Assembly: GCF_004331465.1 (NCBI RefSeq) | Contig: NZ_SJKB01000012.1 | Span: 186,001-250,000, forward strand | From: Kribbella pittospori | Lineage (GTDB): Bacteria > Actinomycetota > Actinomycetes > Propionibacteriales > Kribbellaceae | Reading direction: 5' to 3' | DNA length: 64,000 nt | Shown: piece by piece, positions 23,922 through 32,109 of the stretch | How positions within the stretch are numbered: position 1 is the stretch's first letter | Layout of the letters: each line of letters starts with the position of its first letter | The notes under the pieces: generated by a model | What the model was told of the DNA's origin: nothing | What the model saw: only the letters and a program-made list of their open reading frames with translations | Database searches by the model: none | Position numbers and translations under genes: made by a program

Positions 23922-24400
23922 GCGTCAGTCCCGAGGACACCGAGGCGGTCAGCAAGCAGTTGGGCCGCACTGCCCGCGGCATCCGCTCGATCGCGCACCG
24001 CTGCAGTTGTGGCCTGCCCGATGTCGTCGAGACCGAGCCGCGACTGCCGGACGGTACGCCGTTCCCGACCACGTACTACGTGACCTGCCCACGACTGGCG
24101 TCCGCGATCGGGACGCTCGAGGCCGAGGGCATGATGAAGGAGATGACCGACCGGCTCGGCACCGACGCGGACCTGGCCGCTCGCTACCAGGCGGCTCACG
24201 AGTCGTACCTGGCTCATCGCGAGTCCATCGAGCATGTCGAGGAAATCGACGGCATCACCGCCGGTGGCATGCCGACTCGCGTCAAATGCCTCCACGTCCT
24301 TGTCGGCCACTCCCTGGCCGTCGGCCCCGGCGTGAACCCCCTCGGCGACGAGGCCCTAGCCGCCCTGGACGACTGGGGCCGCCGAGGTCCCTGTGTTTGA
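23918..24400 (+). CDS. DUF501 protein
   Basis: A 160-residue conserved actinobacterial protein of unknown function (DUF501), equivalent in position to Rv1025. Recognisable parts are AHRCSCGLPDVVETEPRLPD, GTPFPTTYYVTCPRLASAIG, AHESYLAHRE and RVKCLHVLVGHSLAVGPGVN. Several Cys and His residues (CSC, YVTCPR, KCLHVL.GH) could form a metal site. The GTG at 23918 overlaps the FtsB-like stop, and its own end overlaps the Ppx/GppA start by 8 bp, so the three are tightly coupled. Confidence 0.92.
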   Translation: MSVSPEDTEAVSKQLGRTARGIRSIAHRCSCGLPDVVETEPRLPDGTPFPTTYYVTCPRLASAIGTLEAEGMMKEMTDRLGTDADLAARYQAAHESYLAHRESIEHVEEIDGITAGGMPTRVKCLHVLVGHSLAVGPGVNPLGDEALAALDDWGRRGPCV

Positions 24401-25310
24401 GCGGGTCGCCGCCGTTGACTGCGGGACCAATTCTCTCCGTCTGCTGATTGCGGACGTGGTGGATGGCGAACTGAAGCAGATCGATCGGCGGATGACGATC
24501 GTGCGGCTCGGACAGGGTGTGGATGCGACCGGTGCGTTCGCGCTCGAGGCGCTGGAGCGGGTGTTCAAAGCATCCGACGAGTACGCCGCCGTGATTCGAT
24601 CCGCCGGCGCGACCCGGACCCGGTTCGTGGCGACCTCGGCCGCACGGGACGTGAGCAACCGCGACAAGTTCTTCGCCGGCATCTCGGATCGGTTCGGTGT
24701 CGAGCCCGAGATCATCTCAGGTGCCGAGGAGGCCGAGCTCAGCTTCCGCGGGGCAACCGGCGGTCTGGCGGCTCTCGCCGTACCCGGGCCGTACCTCGTC
24801 GCGGACATCGGCGGCGGATCCACCGAACTCGTCCTGGGCGACGCGAACGGCGTGATCGCGGCCGAGTCGCTCGACATGGGCTCGGTCCGGATGACCGAGC
24901 GGCACCTCGCCTCCGACCCCGCGACCGCCGCCGAACTGGCCGCCGCCACCAACGACGTCGACGCGCTCCTGGCCTCCACCATCGTTCCGATCACCGAGGC
25001 ACGCGCCCTGATCGGGACCGCCGGCACGGTCACCACCGTCGCCGCGGTGGCGTCCAAGCTGACCGAGTACGACGCCGAGCGGATCCACCACTCGCGGATC
25101 TCGGGTTCACTGCTGCGCGAGACGACGTACTGGCTGATGCGGTCGACGCGCGCCGAGCGCAGCAGCGTCCCGGTGATCCACCCGGGCCGGGTGGACGTCA
25201 TCGGCGCCGGCGCGCTCATCCTGCAGCGCCTGTACGACCGGATGGCCGTCGGCGAGGTGATCGTCTCCGAGCACGACATCCTCGACGGCGTCGCTCTCTC
25301 GATCGGCTAA
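24393..25310 (+). CDS. Ppx/GppA family phosphatase
   Basis: A 305-residue exopolyphosphatase or pppGpp phosphatase-type enzyme (like Rv1026) of the ASKHA fold. Visible motifs are the phosphate-1 loop AAVDCGTNSLRLLIAD, the catalytic-region SAARDVSNRDKFF and GAEEAELSFRGA, the phosphate-2 loop LVADIGGGSTELV, and VIGAGALILQRL. Only the short two-domain form is present, without the C-terminal HD-like domain. The GTG at 24393 lies inside DUF501. It ends convergent to the TetR gene with a 4 bp overlap. Confidence 0.93.
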   Translation: MFERVAAVDCGTNSLRLLIADVVDGELKQIDRRMTIVRLGQGVDATGAFALEALERVFKASDEYAAVIRSAGATRTRFVATSAARDVSNRDKFFAGISDRFGVEPEIISGAEEAELSFRGATGGLAALAVPGPYLVADIGGGSTELVLGDANGVIAAESLDMGSVRMTERHLASDPATAAELAAATNDVDALLASTIVPITEARALIGTAGTVTTVAAVASKLTEYDAERIHHSRISGSLLRETTYWLMRSTRAERSSVPVIHPGRVDVIGAGALILQRLYDRMAVGEVIVSEHDILDGVALSIG

Positions 25311-25888
25311 TCGGCCGCGCGGGCGCGTACACCGTCGAGCGCGATCCGGAGCACGCGTTCGCGCTGCTCGTCGTCGACGAACCCGGCGGCGGTCAGGCCG
25401 CTGATCATCCGGAGCAGGTCGTCGAAGGACACGTCCTTGCGCGCCTCGGCGGCCTCTTGCGCCCGCTCGAACAGCGGCGTGCCGGCGGCGTACATCGCGT
25501 CCCGCGCCTCACTGAACTCGGCGGCCTCCCGGTTCAGCGACTCGTGGATCGCGCGCTTGGTCGCGGCGTACTCGACGAATCGACGGACCCAGGTGGCCAG
25601 CGCGTCCCACGGCGGGAGGTCGGCGGCATCCTCGGCGGCGAGGCACAACTCCTCGATCTCGCCCAGGTACACCGCCCGCAGCAGATCCTGACGGGTCGGG
25701 AAGTTCCGGTACAGCGTGCCGATCCCGACGCCGGCCTGCCGCGCGATGTCCTCGAGCGACGCCTCGGTGCCCTTGGTGGAGAACGCGTCCCGGGCAGCGG
25801 CGAGCAGCGCGTCGAAGTTCCGTCGCGCGTCGGCGCGCTGCGGCCGTCGTACGTCGACCCGCAGGGCCGGCCTGGTCTCACTCACCAT
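25307..25888 (-). CDS. TetR-family repressor
   Basis: A 193-residue TetR regulator. The N-terminal helix-turn-helix is clear (FDALLAAARDAFSTKGTEAS, LEDIARQAGVGIGTLYRNFP), and the C-terminal ligand domain (~80-190) contains WVRRFVEYAATKRAIHES, as in SbtR-like members. It diverges from the MFS transporter gene across 145 bp containing nested palindromes that overlap a promoter, so it most likely represses the transporter and itself. The ATG is at 25888. Confidence 0.93.
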   Translation of the reverse strand: MVSETRPALRVDVRRPQRADARRNFDALLAAARDAFSTKGTEASLEDIARQAGVGIGTLYRNFPTRQDLLRAVYLGEIEELCLAAEDAADLPPWDALATWVRRFVEYAATKRAIHESLNREAAEFSEARDAMYAAGTPLFERAQEAAEARKDVSFDDLLRMISGLTAAGFVDDEQRERVLRIALDGVRARAAD

Positions 25889-25926
25889 CCGATCACCCTA
25901 TCCATCGTGCGGCATACCCGTTGCAA

Positions 25927-25955
25927 GCGGAGGCAACCCTCCGCTATAGTGGAGG
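25927..25955. promoter_or_regulatory. Nested palindromes, probable TetR operator
   Basis: Two overlapping inverted repeats: GCGGAGG (25927-25933) with CCTCCGC (25938-25944), perfect; and CCTCCGCTATAGTGGAGG (25938-25955), in which 8 of 9 pairs match. A TATAGT -10 hexamer lies inside (25945-25950), so binding would stop transcription. A direct GGAGGCA repeat also spans the site. It lies in the TetR/MFS divergent gap. Confidence 0.6.
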
Positions 25956-26033
25956 CATACCTCGACTTTACCAGGCCGGGGAATTCCCGCGCCGCGGGTG
26001 CGGCGCGCTCACACCCTTTCGAAGGACTTCTGC

Positions 26034-27455
26034 ATGCCTGGAAATATGTCCTCACCACGAGTGACGCTGGCGGTGCTGGCGTCGGTCGTGGCCGCTTTCT
26101 CGATGCTGCAGTCGCTGGTGAGCCCGGCACTGCCCGTCATCCAGCACGACCTGCACACCAGCCCGAGCACGGTCACCTGGGTCTTCACGGCGCTCCTGCT
26201 GTCCGTCTCCGTCGCGACGCCGCTGCTCGGCCGGATCGGCGACATGACCGGCAAGGAGCGCACTCTGTTCGGCGCGCTGATCGCTCTCGCGGTCGGCTGT
26301 CTGATCGCTGCGCTCGCCCCGAACATCGGCGTACTGATCGCGGCCCGGGTCGTCCAGGGCGTCGGCGGCGCGGTGTTCCCGCTGTCGTTCGGCATCATTC
26401 GCGACGAGTTCCCCAGCGAGCGCGTGCCGTCGGTGGTCGGCGTGGTCTCCGCGATCATCGCGGCCGGCGGCGGACTCGGCATCGTGCTGGCCGGCCCGAT
26501 CGTGGAAGCGCTCGGCTGGCGCTGGCTGTTCTGGATCCCCCTGATCCTGATCACGGTCGCGTCGGTGCTGGTACGTCGCTATGTCCCGGAGTCGCCTGTT
26601 CGTGTGCCCGGCCGGATCGATTGGCTGGCCGCCGCGTTCCTGTCCGGCTGGCTGATCGCTCTGCTGCTGCCGTTGAGTGCTGGGCGGCAGTGGGGTTGGG
26701 GTTCGCCGCGGACCATCGTGCTGTTCGCCGCTGCCGCCGTACTGCTGGTCGGCTGGATCACCGTGGAGCTTCGGTCGCGGAACCCGCTGATCGACATGCG
26801 GATGATGCGGCTGCCGGCGGTCTGGACGACGAACCTGGTCGCACTGCTGTTCGGTGCGGCGATGTTCGCGGTGTATGCGTTCGTGCCGCAGTTCATGCAG
26901 ATCCCGAAGGCTGCGGGATTCGGGTTCGGCTCCAGCGTGACGCAGGCCGGTCTGTTGATGCTGCCGATGCTGGTCACGATGGCCGTCACCGGGTCGCTCA
27001 GTGGTCCGATCACGCCGTACTTCGGTGTGAAGTCCCAGGTGGTCTGGGGATCGGCACTGATCCTGGTGGCCTCGCTCGCCTTCGCCGAACTCCACGACGA
27101 GCCGTGGCAGGTCGCGCTCTGGACCGCGGTGTTCGGGATCGGTCTCGGGATGGCCTATGCGTCGATGACGAGCCTGATCGTGCAGAACGTTCCACGCGAG
27201 CAGACCGGCGCGGCGACCGGCATGAATGCCAACATCCGCACCATCGGCGGCTCGATCGGCACAGCCCTGGCCAGCTCCATCATCACCGGCCACACCCAAC
27301 CCTCCGGCCTCCCCACCGAAGCAGGCTTCACCGACACCTTCCTCCTCCTGGCCACCTTCGCCGCAGCCGCCGTCCTCCTGGCCCTAGCCATCCCCACCCA
27401 CCATCGAACCCCCCGTCCCACCCCCACCCCCATCCTCGAAGAGGTCACCAGCTAA
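26034..27455 (+). CDS. MFS drug-efflux transporter (DHA2-like)
   Basis: A 473-residue major facilitator in the inner membrane. Hydrophobic segments run through the whole length. Family motifs are LLGRIGDMTGKERTLFGAL (the motif A loop after helix 2) and the motif C-like GGGLGIVLAGPIVEALGW in helix 5. The size and pattern fit proton-driven multidrug efflux; the substrate is unknown. The ATG at 26034 has GAAGGAC 6 bases upstream and is preferred over an in-frame GTG at 25998. It is probably repressed by the divergent TetR protein. A strong hairpin terminator follows. Confidence 0.9.
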   Translation: MPGNMSSPRVTLAVLASVVAAFSMLQSLVSPALPVIQHDLHTSPSTVTWVFTALLLSVSVATPLLGRIGDMTGKERTLFGALIALAVGCLIAALAPNIGVLIAARVVQGVGGAVFPLSFGIIRDEFPSERVPSVVGVVSAIIAAGGGLGIVLAGPIVEALGWRWLFWIPLILITVASVLVRRYVPESPVRVPGRIDWLAAAFLSGWLIALLLPLSAGRQWGWGSPRTIVLFAAAAVLLVGWITVELRSRNPLIDMRMMRLPAVWTTNLVALLFGAAMFAVYAFVPQFMQIPKAAGFGFGSSVTQAGLLMLPMLVTMAVTGSLSGPITPYFGVKSQVVWGSALILVASLAFAELHDEPWQVALWTAVFGIGLGMAYASMTSLIVQNVPREQTGAATGMNANIRTIGGSIGTALASSIITGHTQPSGLPTEAGFTDTFLLLATFAAAAVLLALAIPTHHRTPRPTPTPILEEVTS

Positions 27456-27463
27456 CCCATCAA

Positions 27464-27495
27464 CCGGCCCACGCGAGATACCTCGCGTGGGCCGG
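27464..27495. terminator. Perfect 14 bp hairpin terminator
   Basis: CCGGCCCACGCGAG (27464-27477) pairs perfectly with 27482-27495 around a 4-base loop, 8 bp after the MFS stop. No clear T-tract follows, as is common for actinobacterial terminators. It ends transcription before the uracil-DNA glycosylase gene, which starts 34 bp later. Confidence 0.75.
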
Positions 27496-27528
27496 GGGCA
27501 GGAATCGGTCGGGGGTTAGCCTGAGCGG

Positions 27529-28359
27529 GTGAAGCTTCCGCACCCGTTGACGGGGGAGTTGTTCGAGAGCCCGGTTCCGCCGGGGACGGGGTGGCCGGAG
27601 GATCCCGCCGTACGTCGTACTCCGGTTGCGCGGGATGCGGACGAGGTGGTCGCGCTGACCGAGACGCAGGACCTCCGGGAGTTGGAGGCGCGGGTCTCGG
27701 TGTGCCGAGCCTGTCCGCGACTGGTGGAGTGGCGGGAAGAAGTTGCTATCGGCAAGCGAAAGTCCTTTGCCGGCCAGCCGTACTGGGGCCGGCCGATTCC
27801 TGGCTGGGGTGTCGCCGAGCCGCGGATCCTGATCGTCGGCCTCGCGCCTGCGGCCAACGGCGGCAACCGCACCGGTCGCGTCTTTACCGGCGACCGCTCG
27901 GGCGACTGGCTGTTCGCCGCGCTCCACCGTGTCGGCCTCGCCAACCAGGCGACCAGCGAACACGCCGGTGACGGTCTCCGCCTGATCGGCACCCGCATGA
28001 TCGCCGCCGTCCGCTGCGCTCCGCCCGCCAACAAACCAACGCCGGAAGAACGCGACAACTGCGCGCCTTGGTACCGCAAGGAACTCGAGCTGGTCCTCCC
28101 GACCACCCAGGCCATCGTCTGCCTCGGCAAGTTCGGGTACGACGCCCTCCTGAACGGCCTGGCTGCCCTCGGCACCACCATCCCCAAACCCCGCCCCAAG
28201 TTCGGCCACGCCGTGGAACACGAACTCGAAACCCACCACGGCCAGGTCACCGTCCTGGGCTGCTTCCACCCCAGCCAGCAGAACACCTTCACCGGCCGCC
28301 TGACCGAAGCCATGCTCGACGCCGTCCTCGACCGCGCCCGCACCATCGCCGAACTCTGA
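27529..28359 (+). CDS. Uracil-DNA glycosylase, family 5 (UDGb type)
   Basis: A 276-residue base-excision repair enzyme. N-terminal cysteines (CRACPRL, ~67-73) start the 4Fe-4S site. The active-site loop is IVGLAPAANGGNRTGRVFTG, where the family-5 Ala-rich motif replaces the Asp or Asn of other UDG families, and the C-terminal DNA-binding motif is GCFHPSQQNTFTG. Further Cys residues (VRCAPPANK, ERDNCAPWY) complete the cluster. UDGb enzymes remove uracil and also hypoxanthine-type lesions. The GTG at 27529 follows the hairpin. The MazG-like gene follows 19 bp downstream. Confidence 0.93.
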   Translation: MKLPHPLTGELFESPVPPGTGWPEDPAVRRTPVARDADEVVALTETQDLRELEARVSVCRACPRLVEWREEVAIGKRKSFAGQPYWGRPIPGWGVAEPRILIVGLAPAANGGNRTGRVFTGDRSGDWLFAALHRVGLANQATSEHAGDGLRLIGTRMIAAVRCAPPANKPTPEERDNCAPWYRKELELVLPTTQAIVCLGKFGYDALLNGLAALGTTIPKPRPKFGHAVEHELETHHGQVTVLGCFHPSQQNTFTGRLTEAMLDAVLDRARTIAEL

Positions 28360-28378
28360 CCGGTCCTACACTGGCGCC

Positions 28379-28708
28379 GTGGATTTGGACGACTACCAGA
28401 AGGCCGCGCTCCGGACGGCTGCTCCCCGCGAGAAGAAGAACGAGTTTCTGCATCTCGTGCTCGGTCTGGTCGGGGAATCTGGTGAAATCGCCGAGAAGGT
28501 CAAGAAGATCATCCGTGACCACGACAGCGACCTGTCGGCCGTGGACGTCGAGGATCTGACCAAGGAACTCGGCGATGTCATGTGGTACGTCGCAGTGCTC
28601 GCCGACTACTTCGACATTCCGCTGAGTGAGGTCGGCGAGAAGAACATCGAGAAACTCGCCAGCCGTCAGAAACGCTCTGTGCTGGGCGGCAGCGGCGACA
28701 ACCGCTGA
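28379..28708 (+). CDS. MazG-like nucleotide pyrophosphohydrolase (short form)
   Basis: A 109-residue all-alpha NTP pyrophosphatase-like protein. The metal-binding pattern is present: LGLVGESGEIAEKVKKII (ExxE) and LTKELGDVMWYVAVLADYF (ExxD). Short members of this family are often phage- or plasmid-borne but also occur in chromosomes, and they remove non-canonical nucleotides, which fits its position after the uracil-DNA glycosylase gene. The GTG at 28379 has no strong ribosome site. It is distinct from the long mazG at 12204. Confidence 0.88.
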   Translation: MDLDDYQKAALRTAAPREKKNEFLHLVLGLVGESGEIAEKVKKIIRDHDSDLSAVDVEDLTKELGDVMWYVAVLADYFDIPLSEVGEKNIEKLASRQKRSVLGGSGDNR

Positions 28709-28727
28709 ACTTACCTGGAGGACGAAC

Positions 28728-28904
28728 GTGTTCAGTGTCTACGGCAAGATGACGGCACACGACACCGGGACTCGTTCCGATCGGGTCGTGTCGGCCACCA
28801 AACACATCATGTCTCTGGTGGCCGGAACGCCAGCAGGTGCCTACGGCGATGTCGCTTACCTCTACAACGGCGGCAACGCGTCAGCCGCAGACAGCCTTGT
28901 TTAG
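28728..28904 (+). CDS. Small protein, unknown (58 aa)
   Basis: The GTG at 28728 has a clear GGAGG ribosome site 7 bases upstream and opens a 58-residue frame starting MFSVYGKMTAHDTGTRSD and ending NGGNASAADSLV. It follows the MazG-like gene by 19 bp in the same direction and overlaps the convergent serine-hydrolase gene by 24 bp. I do not recognise it. The ribosome site and balanced composition argue for a real gene, but it is short. Confidence 0.45.
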   Translation: MFSVYGKMTAHDTGTRSDRVVSATKHIMSLVAGTPAGAYGDVAYLYNGGNASAADSLV

Positions 28905-29999
28905 GAAGTCGTCCACCGCAGCGTCGGGGTTGGTCTTGAAGGTGGGGGTGACGGCGATGGTGACCTGGTGCCGGCCGTCGCGGCTCGAGAAAGACCAGGA
29001 CTGGTACGACAAGGCGTCGCCGTCGTTGCCGTAGAGGCGGATACCGCACGTCGTGTCTCGCCAGGACAAGCCGAGGCCGTAGGCCCTGGTCTCAGTGCCT
29101 GCGGTCTTCATCTCCTCGAAGAGGTGCGGTGGCAGCAGGCGACCGCCGAGGAGTGCGGTGAAGAAGCGGGTGAGGTCGGCCGTCGACGAAATCAGTTCGC
29201 CACCGGCGCCGAACAACGACGGGTTCATCTCGGTGAAGTCGACGAGCTCCACGTCGTTCTCGCTCCGCTGCACCGGTAGGTAGCCGTGCGGGTGCGGCCC
29301 GCGGATCCGGGTCGACGTACCCGGCATCTCGGTGTCCTTCAACCGCAGCGGCTTGATGATCCGGCGGTCGATCTCGTCGGCGTACGAGTGGCCCGTCGCC
29401 TTGCGGACGATCTCGCCGAGCAGCGTGTAGTTGGTGTTCGAGTACGAGAAGGCCGAGCCCGGCGGGTCGACCTGCGACGGCTGCGCGACGGCGCGCTCGA
29501 TCAGCTCGCTCGCGCTCCAGGTCCGCCACCGATAGTTCAGGAACTCCGGACTTGGCGGCAGCGTCAAAGTCAGCCGGTAGTCGAACACCCCGCTGGTGTG
29601 GTTGAGCAGTTGCCGCAGGGTGATCCCGTCACCACCCGGTACGACGCCAGGCAGCCACGACTCGACCTTGTCGTCCAGCCGCAGTGACCCCTCATCGACC
29701 AGTTGCAGTACGACGGTCGCCAGGAACGTCTTCGTGATACTCCCAGCCCGGAACCGGCTGTTGACCGGGACTGACCGCGTCGTACCCAGCTCGGCCACAC
29801 CGCTACTCCCACGCCACACGTGATTCCCGTCGCGCACCTCCGCAACCGCGCCCACCGCGACAGCATCCGCAACGTCATCCAGCTGCTTCTGCAGCCCAGC
29901 CGGATCCCGTTCCGCCGGCGCGGCAACGGCAGCGGCAGGCACCGCAACCACCGCCGACACAGTTGTAACCGCTACCAACGCCCGAAGTGCGCGCCTCAT
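28881..29999 (-). CDS. Secreted serine hydrolase (class C beta-lactamase / D-Ala-D-Ala carboxypeptidase fold)
   Basis: A 372-residue exported enzyme. The Sec signal covers about residues 1-27 (MRRALRALVAVTTVSAVVAV ... AVAA). The penicillin-recognising fold shows the nucleophile motif SITK (residues ~92-95), LLNHTSGVFDY, the second motif YSNTNYTLLGEI and a long C-terminal part with SYQSWSFSSRDGRHQV. Members cut or transfer D-amino peptides or esters; true beta-lactamase activity cannot be claimed. The ATG is at 29999. A broken SnoaL-like gene lies upstream on the same strand. Confidence 0.9.
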   Translation of the reverse strand: MRRALRALVAVTTVSAVVAVPAAAVAAPAERDPAGLQKQLDDVADAVAVGAVAEVRDGNHVWRGSSGVAELGTTRSVPVNSRFRAGSITKTFLATVVLQLVDEGSLRLDDKVESWLPGVVPGGDGITLRQLLNHTSGVFDYRLTLTLPPSPEFLNYRWRTWSASELIERAVAQPSQVDPPGSAFSYSNTNYTLLGEIVRKATGHSYADEIDRRIIKPLRLKDTEMPGTSTRIRGPHPHGYLPVQRSENDVELVDFTEMNPSLFGAGGELISSTADLTRFFTALLGGRLLPPHLFEEMKTAGTETRAYGLGLSWRDTTCGIRLYGNDGDALSYQSWSFSSRDGRHQVTIAVTPTFKTNPDAAVDDFLNKAVCG

Positions 30000-30102
30000 C
30001 CCCAGCCTCCTAGCTCAGCAATCCGTGCCCGCCACCCTTCCGGACCGGCGCAGGCCGAAGCACCCGGGAACGCCCCCGAATCTCTGCGGGTCGGCCCTGG
30101 TT

Positions 30103-30491
30103 CTAGGCGGGCTCGTCGTCCGGGAAGCCACCTAGTTGCTTGAGGACTTCCAGCCAGTCCATCACCACATCGGCTTCCACCATCACGCCGTTCGCGAACC
30201 GATTCATGCTGGTCCCGACGAACCGCACCCGCCGACCGGTCGGGGGTACGCCGAGCCACTCGCCCTGATGCGTGCCGTGATAGACGAACTGGCTCGCCAT
30301 CCGGTCACCCTCGACCACCCGGCTGACCACGATGCCCGCGTAGTCGGGGAAGGCACTGCGGATCCGGCCGATGCCCTCGCGGAAGTCCGCCGCCAGCGCC
30401 GGCCCCATCAGCGTGTCGAAGGCGCCGGGATCACCCGCCCGATCGCATCGGTGATCGCGTCGTCGATCCGCACCATCTCTTCGCGATCCAT
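30103..30491 (-). pseudogene. Frameshifted SnoaL-like (ester cyclase) gene
   Basis: ATG 30491 opens MDREEMVRIDDAITDAIGRV, but that frame stops at 30408. A second frame continues from about DPGAFDTLMGPALAADFREG to GGFPDDEPA at 30103. FREGIGRIRSAFPDYAG, YHGTHQGEWLGVPPTGRRV and LEVLKQLGGFPDD are typical of SnoaL/NTF2-like ester cyclases. The frame changes between about 30420 and 30445, equal to one missing base or a larger loss, because the usual early PDY.DH segment is not seen. No polyketide genes are nearby. Confidence 0.65.
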
Positions 30492-30707
30492 GCCTGCTCC
30501 CACCCTGCCCCGATTCATCTGCTGTGCAGCTAGGACGCATCCCGGACTCCGGCAAGGCCGAACGCCGTCTCGGCGGCACGAGCTCTTGCGGTTCTGTGAC
30601 GGGTGGCGTGAGGCCTCGGCGTACGGCGCGGACTGGGTCACCATGAGGGGGTGAGAGGTCGCTCGGACGAGGGATGTTTCGGTACGTGAGATCACTCTCC
30701 AGAGGGT

Positions 30708-30736
30708 TTGTGAAAGTTTTCACGAGCAGATAACCT
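30708..30736 (+). promoter_or_regulatory. Probable Rex operator overlapping the ndh promoter
   Basis: TTGTGAAAGTTTTCACGA (30708-30725) differs at one core base from the Rex consensus TTGTGAA-N4-TTCACAA. TTGTGA also serves as a -35, and TAACCT (30731-30736) lies 17 bases downstream as a -10, so Rex would block the promoter. In Streptomyces, Rex senses NADH/NAD+ and controls ndh among other respiratory genes, which fits the gene 45 bp downstream. Confidence 0.65.
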
Positions 30737-30780
30737 GAAGTAGACATTAAGTCGGACGACACTCAGGGAGAGTGAGCCGC

Positions 30781-32088
30781 ATGACAGCCCAGGTGCCGCA
30801 CATCCTCGTTGTTGGAGGCGGTTACGTCGGGATGTACACCGCGTACGGCCTGCGCCGCGCGGCCAGGAAAGGCCGGATCCGGGTCACCGTGGTGGACCCG
30901 CGGTCGGTGATGACGTACCAGCCGTTCCTGCCGGAGGCGGCAGCCGGCTCGGTGGAGCCGCGGCACGTCGTGGTGCCGCTGCGCAAGACGCTCAAGGGCT
31001 GCCGGGTGGTGACCGGCCGGGTTACCGGAATCGACCACGCGAACAAGGTCGCCAAGGTGATGCCCGAGGAGGGACCGGAGTACGAACTGGCCTACGACCA
31101 GGTCGTGGTCGCACTCGGCTCGATCGCCCGGACGCTGCCGATCCCCGGGTTGGCCGAAGAGGCGACCGGGTTCAAGAACGTCGAGGAAGCGATCGCGCTG
31201 CGCAACAAGGTGCTGGACCGGCTGGACGTCGCGTCGTCCCAGCCCGACCCGGCGCTGCGCAAGTCCGCGCTGACCTTCGTCTTCGTCGGCGGCGGGTACG
31301 CCGGTGTCGAGGCGTTCGCGGAGCTGGAGGACATGGCCCGCTACGCCACCCGGTACTACGACAACATCAAGCCCGAGGACATGCGCTGGGTGCTGGTCGA
31401 GGCGACCGGCCGGATCCTGCCCGAGGTGGGCACGGATCTGGGCAAGTACACGGTCGACCAGCTGCGCAAGCGCAAGATGGACATCAAGCTGGAGACCCGG
31501 CTGGAGTCCTGCGAGAAGGGTCACGTGATCCTCAGCGACGGCGACGAGTTCGACGCCGACACGATCGTCTGGACCGCCGGTGTGAAGGCGAACCCGGCGC
31601 TGGCCGGCACCGACTTCCCGCTGGACGAGAGGGGCCGGGTCAAGTGCCTTGCCAACCTGCGGATCGAGGGCGTGGAGGACGCCTGGTCGGCCGGCGACAA
31701 CGCCGCCGTACCTGACCTGACCTCGGAGACCGGTGCGTACTGCGCACCGAACGCGCAGCACGCGGTCCGCCAGGCGAACCGGCTCGCCGCGAACATCCTC
31801 CGGGTGGTCGACGGACAGCCGCCGCAGGACTACAAGCACAAGTACGTCGGTTCGGTCGCGAGCCTCGGCCTGCACAAGGGCGTCGCGCAGCTGTACGGCG
31901 TGAAGGTCAAGGGCTGGCCGGCCTGGTTCCTGCACCGGACGTACCACGTGTCGCGCGTCCCCACCTTCAACCGGAAGGCCCGCGTCGTCCTCGACTGGAC
32001 GCTGGCGCTGTTCTTCCGCCGCGAGGTGATCTCGCTCGGCAGCCTCCAGATGCCCAACGAGGAGTTCCGCCGCGCGACCCGGTCCTGA
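30781..32088 (+). CDS. ndh: Type II NADH dehydrogenase (FAD-dependent)
   Basis: A 435-residue non-proton-pumping NADH:quinone oxidoreductase on the inner face of the membrane. The FAD-binding loop is near the start (ILVVGGGYVGMYTAYGLR). The second nucleotide loop is TFVFVGGGYAGVEAFAELED. VWTAGVKANP and AWSAGDNAAVPD are the usual flavoprotein motifs, and the basic C-terminus (RKARVVLDWTLALFFRREV) is the membrane-anchoring region. The ATG at 30781 has GGGAG 10 bases upstream and is preferred over a GTG at 30772. It is probably repressed by Rex when the NADH/NAD+ ratio is low. Confidence 0.93.
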   Translation: MTAQVPHILVVGGGYVGMYTAYGLRRAARKGRIRVTVVDPRSVMTYQPFLPEAAAGSVEPRHVVVPLRKTLKGCRVVTGRVTGIDHANKVAKVMPEEGPEYELAYDQVVVALGSIARTLPIPGLAEEATGFKNVEEAIALRNKVLDRLDVASSQPDPALRKSALTFVFVGGGYAGVEAFAELEDMARYATRYYDNIKPEDMRWVLVEATGRILPEVGTDLGKYTVDQLRKRKMDIKLETRLESCEKGHVILSDGDEFDADTIVWTAGVKANPALAGTDFPLDERGRVKCLANLRIEGVEDAWSAGDNAAVPDLTSETGAYCAPNAQHAVRQANRLAANILRVVDGQPPQDYKHKYVGSVASLGLHKGVAQLYGVKVKGWPAWFLHRTYHVSRVPTFNRKARVVLDWTLALFFRREVISLGSLQMPNEEFRRATRS

Positions 32089-32109
32089 TCAGTCGTGACC
32101 TGGTCCTGA

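Noticed and set aside
25457..27532. A plus-strand frame of ~690 codons across TetR, the divergent gap and the MFS gene
   Set aside because: It runs through a promoter/operator region and out-of-frame through the transporter, ends in a Pro/His/Arg run and has no ribosome site; TetR and MFS explain the DNA.
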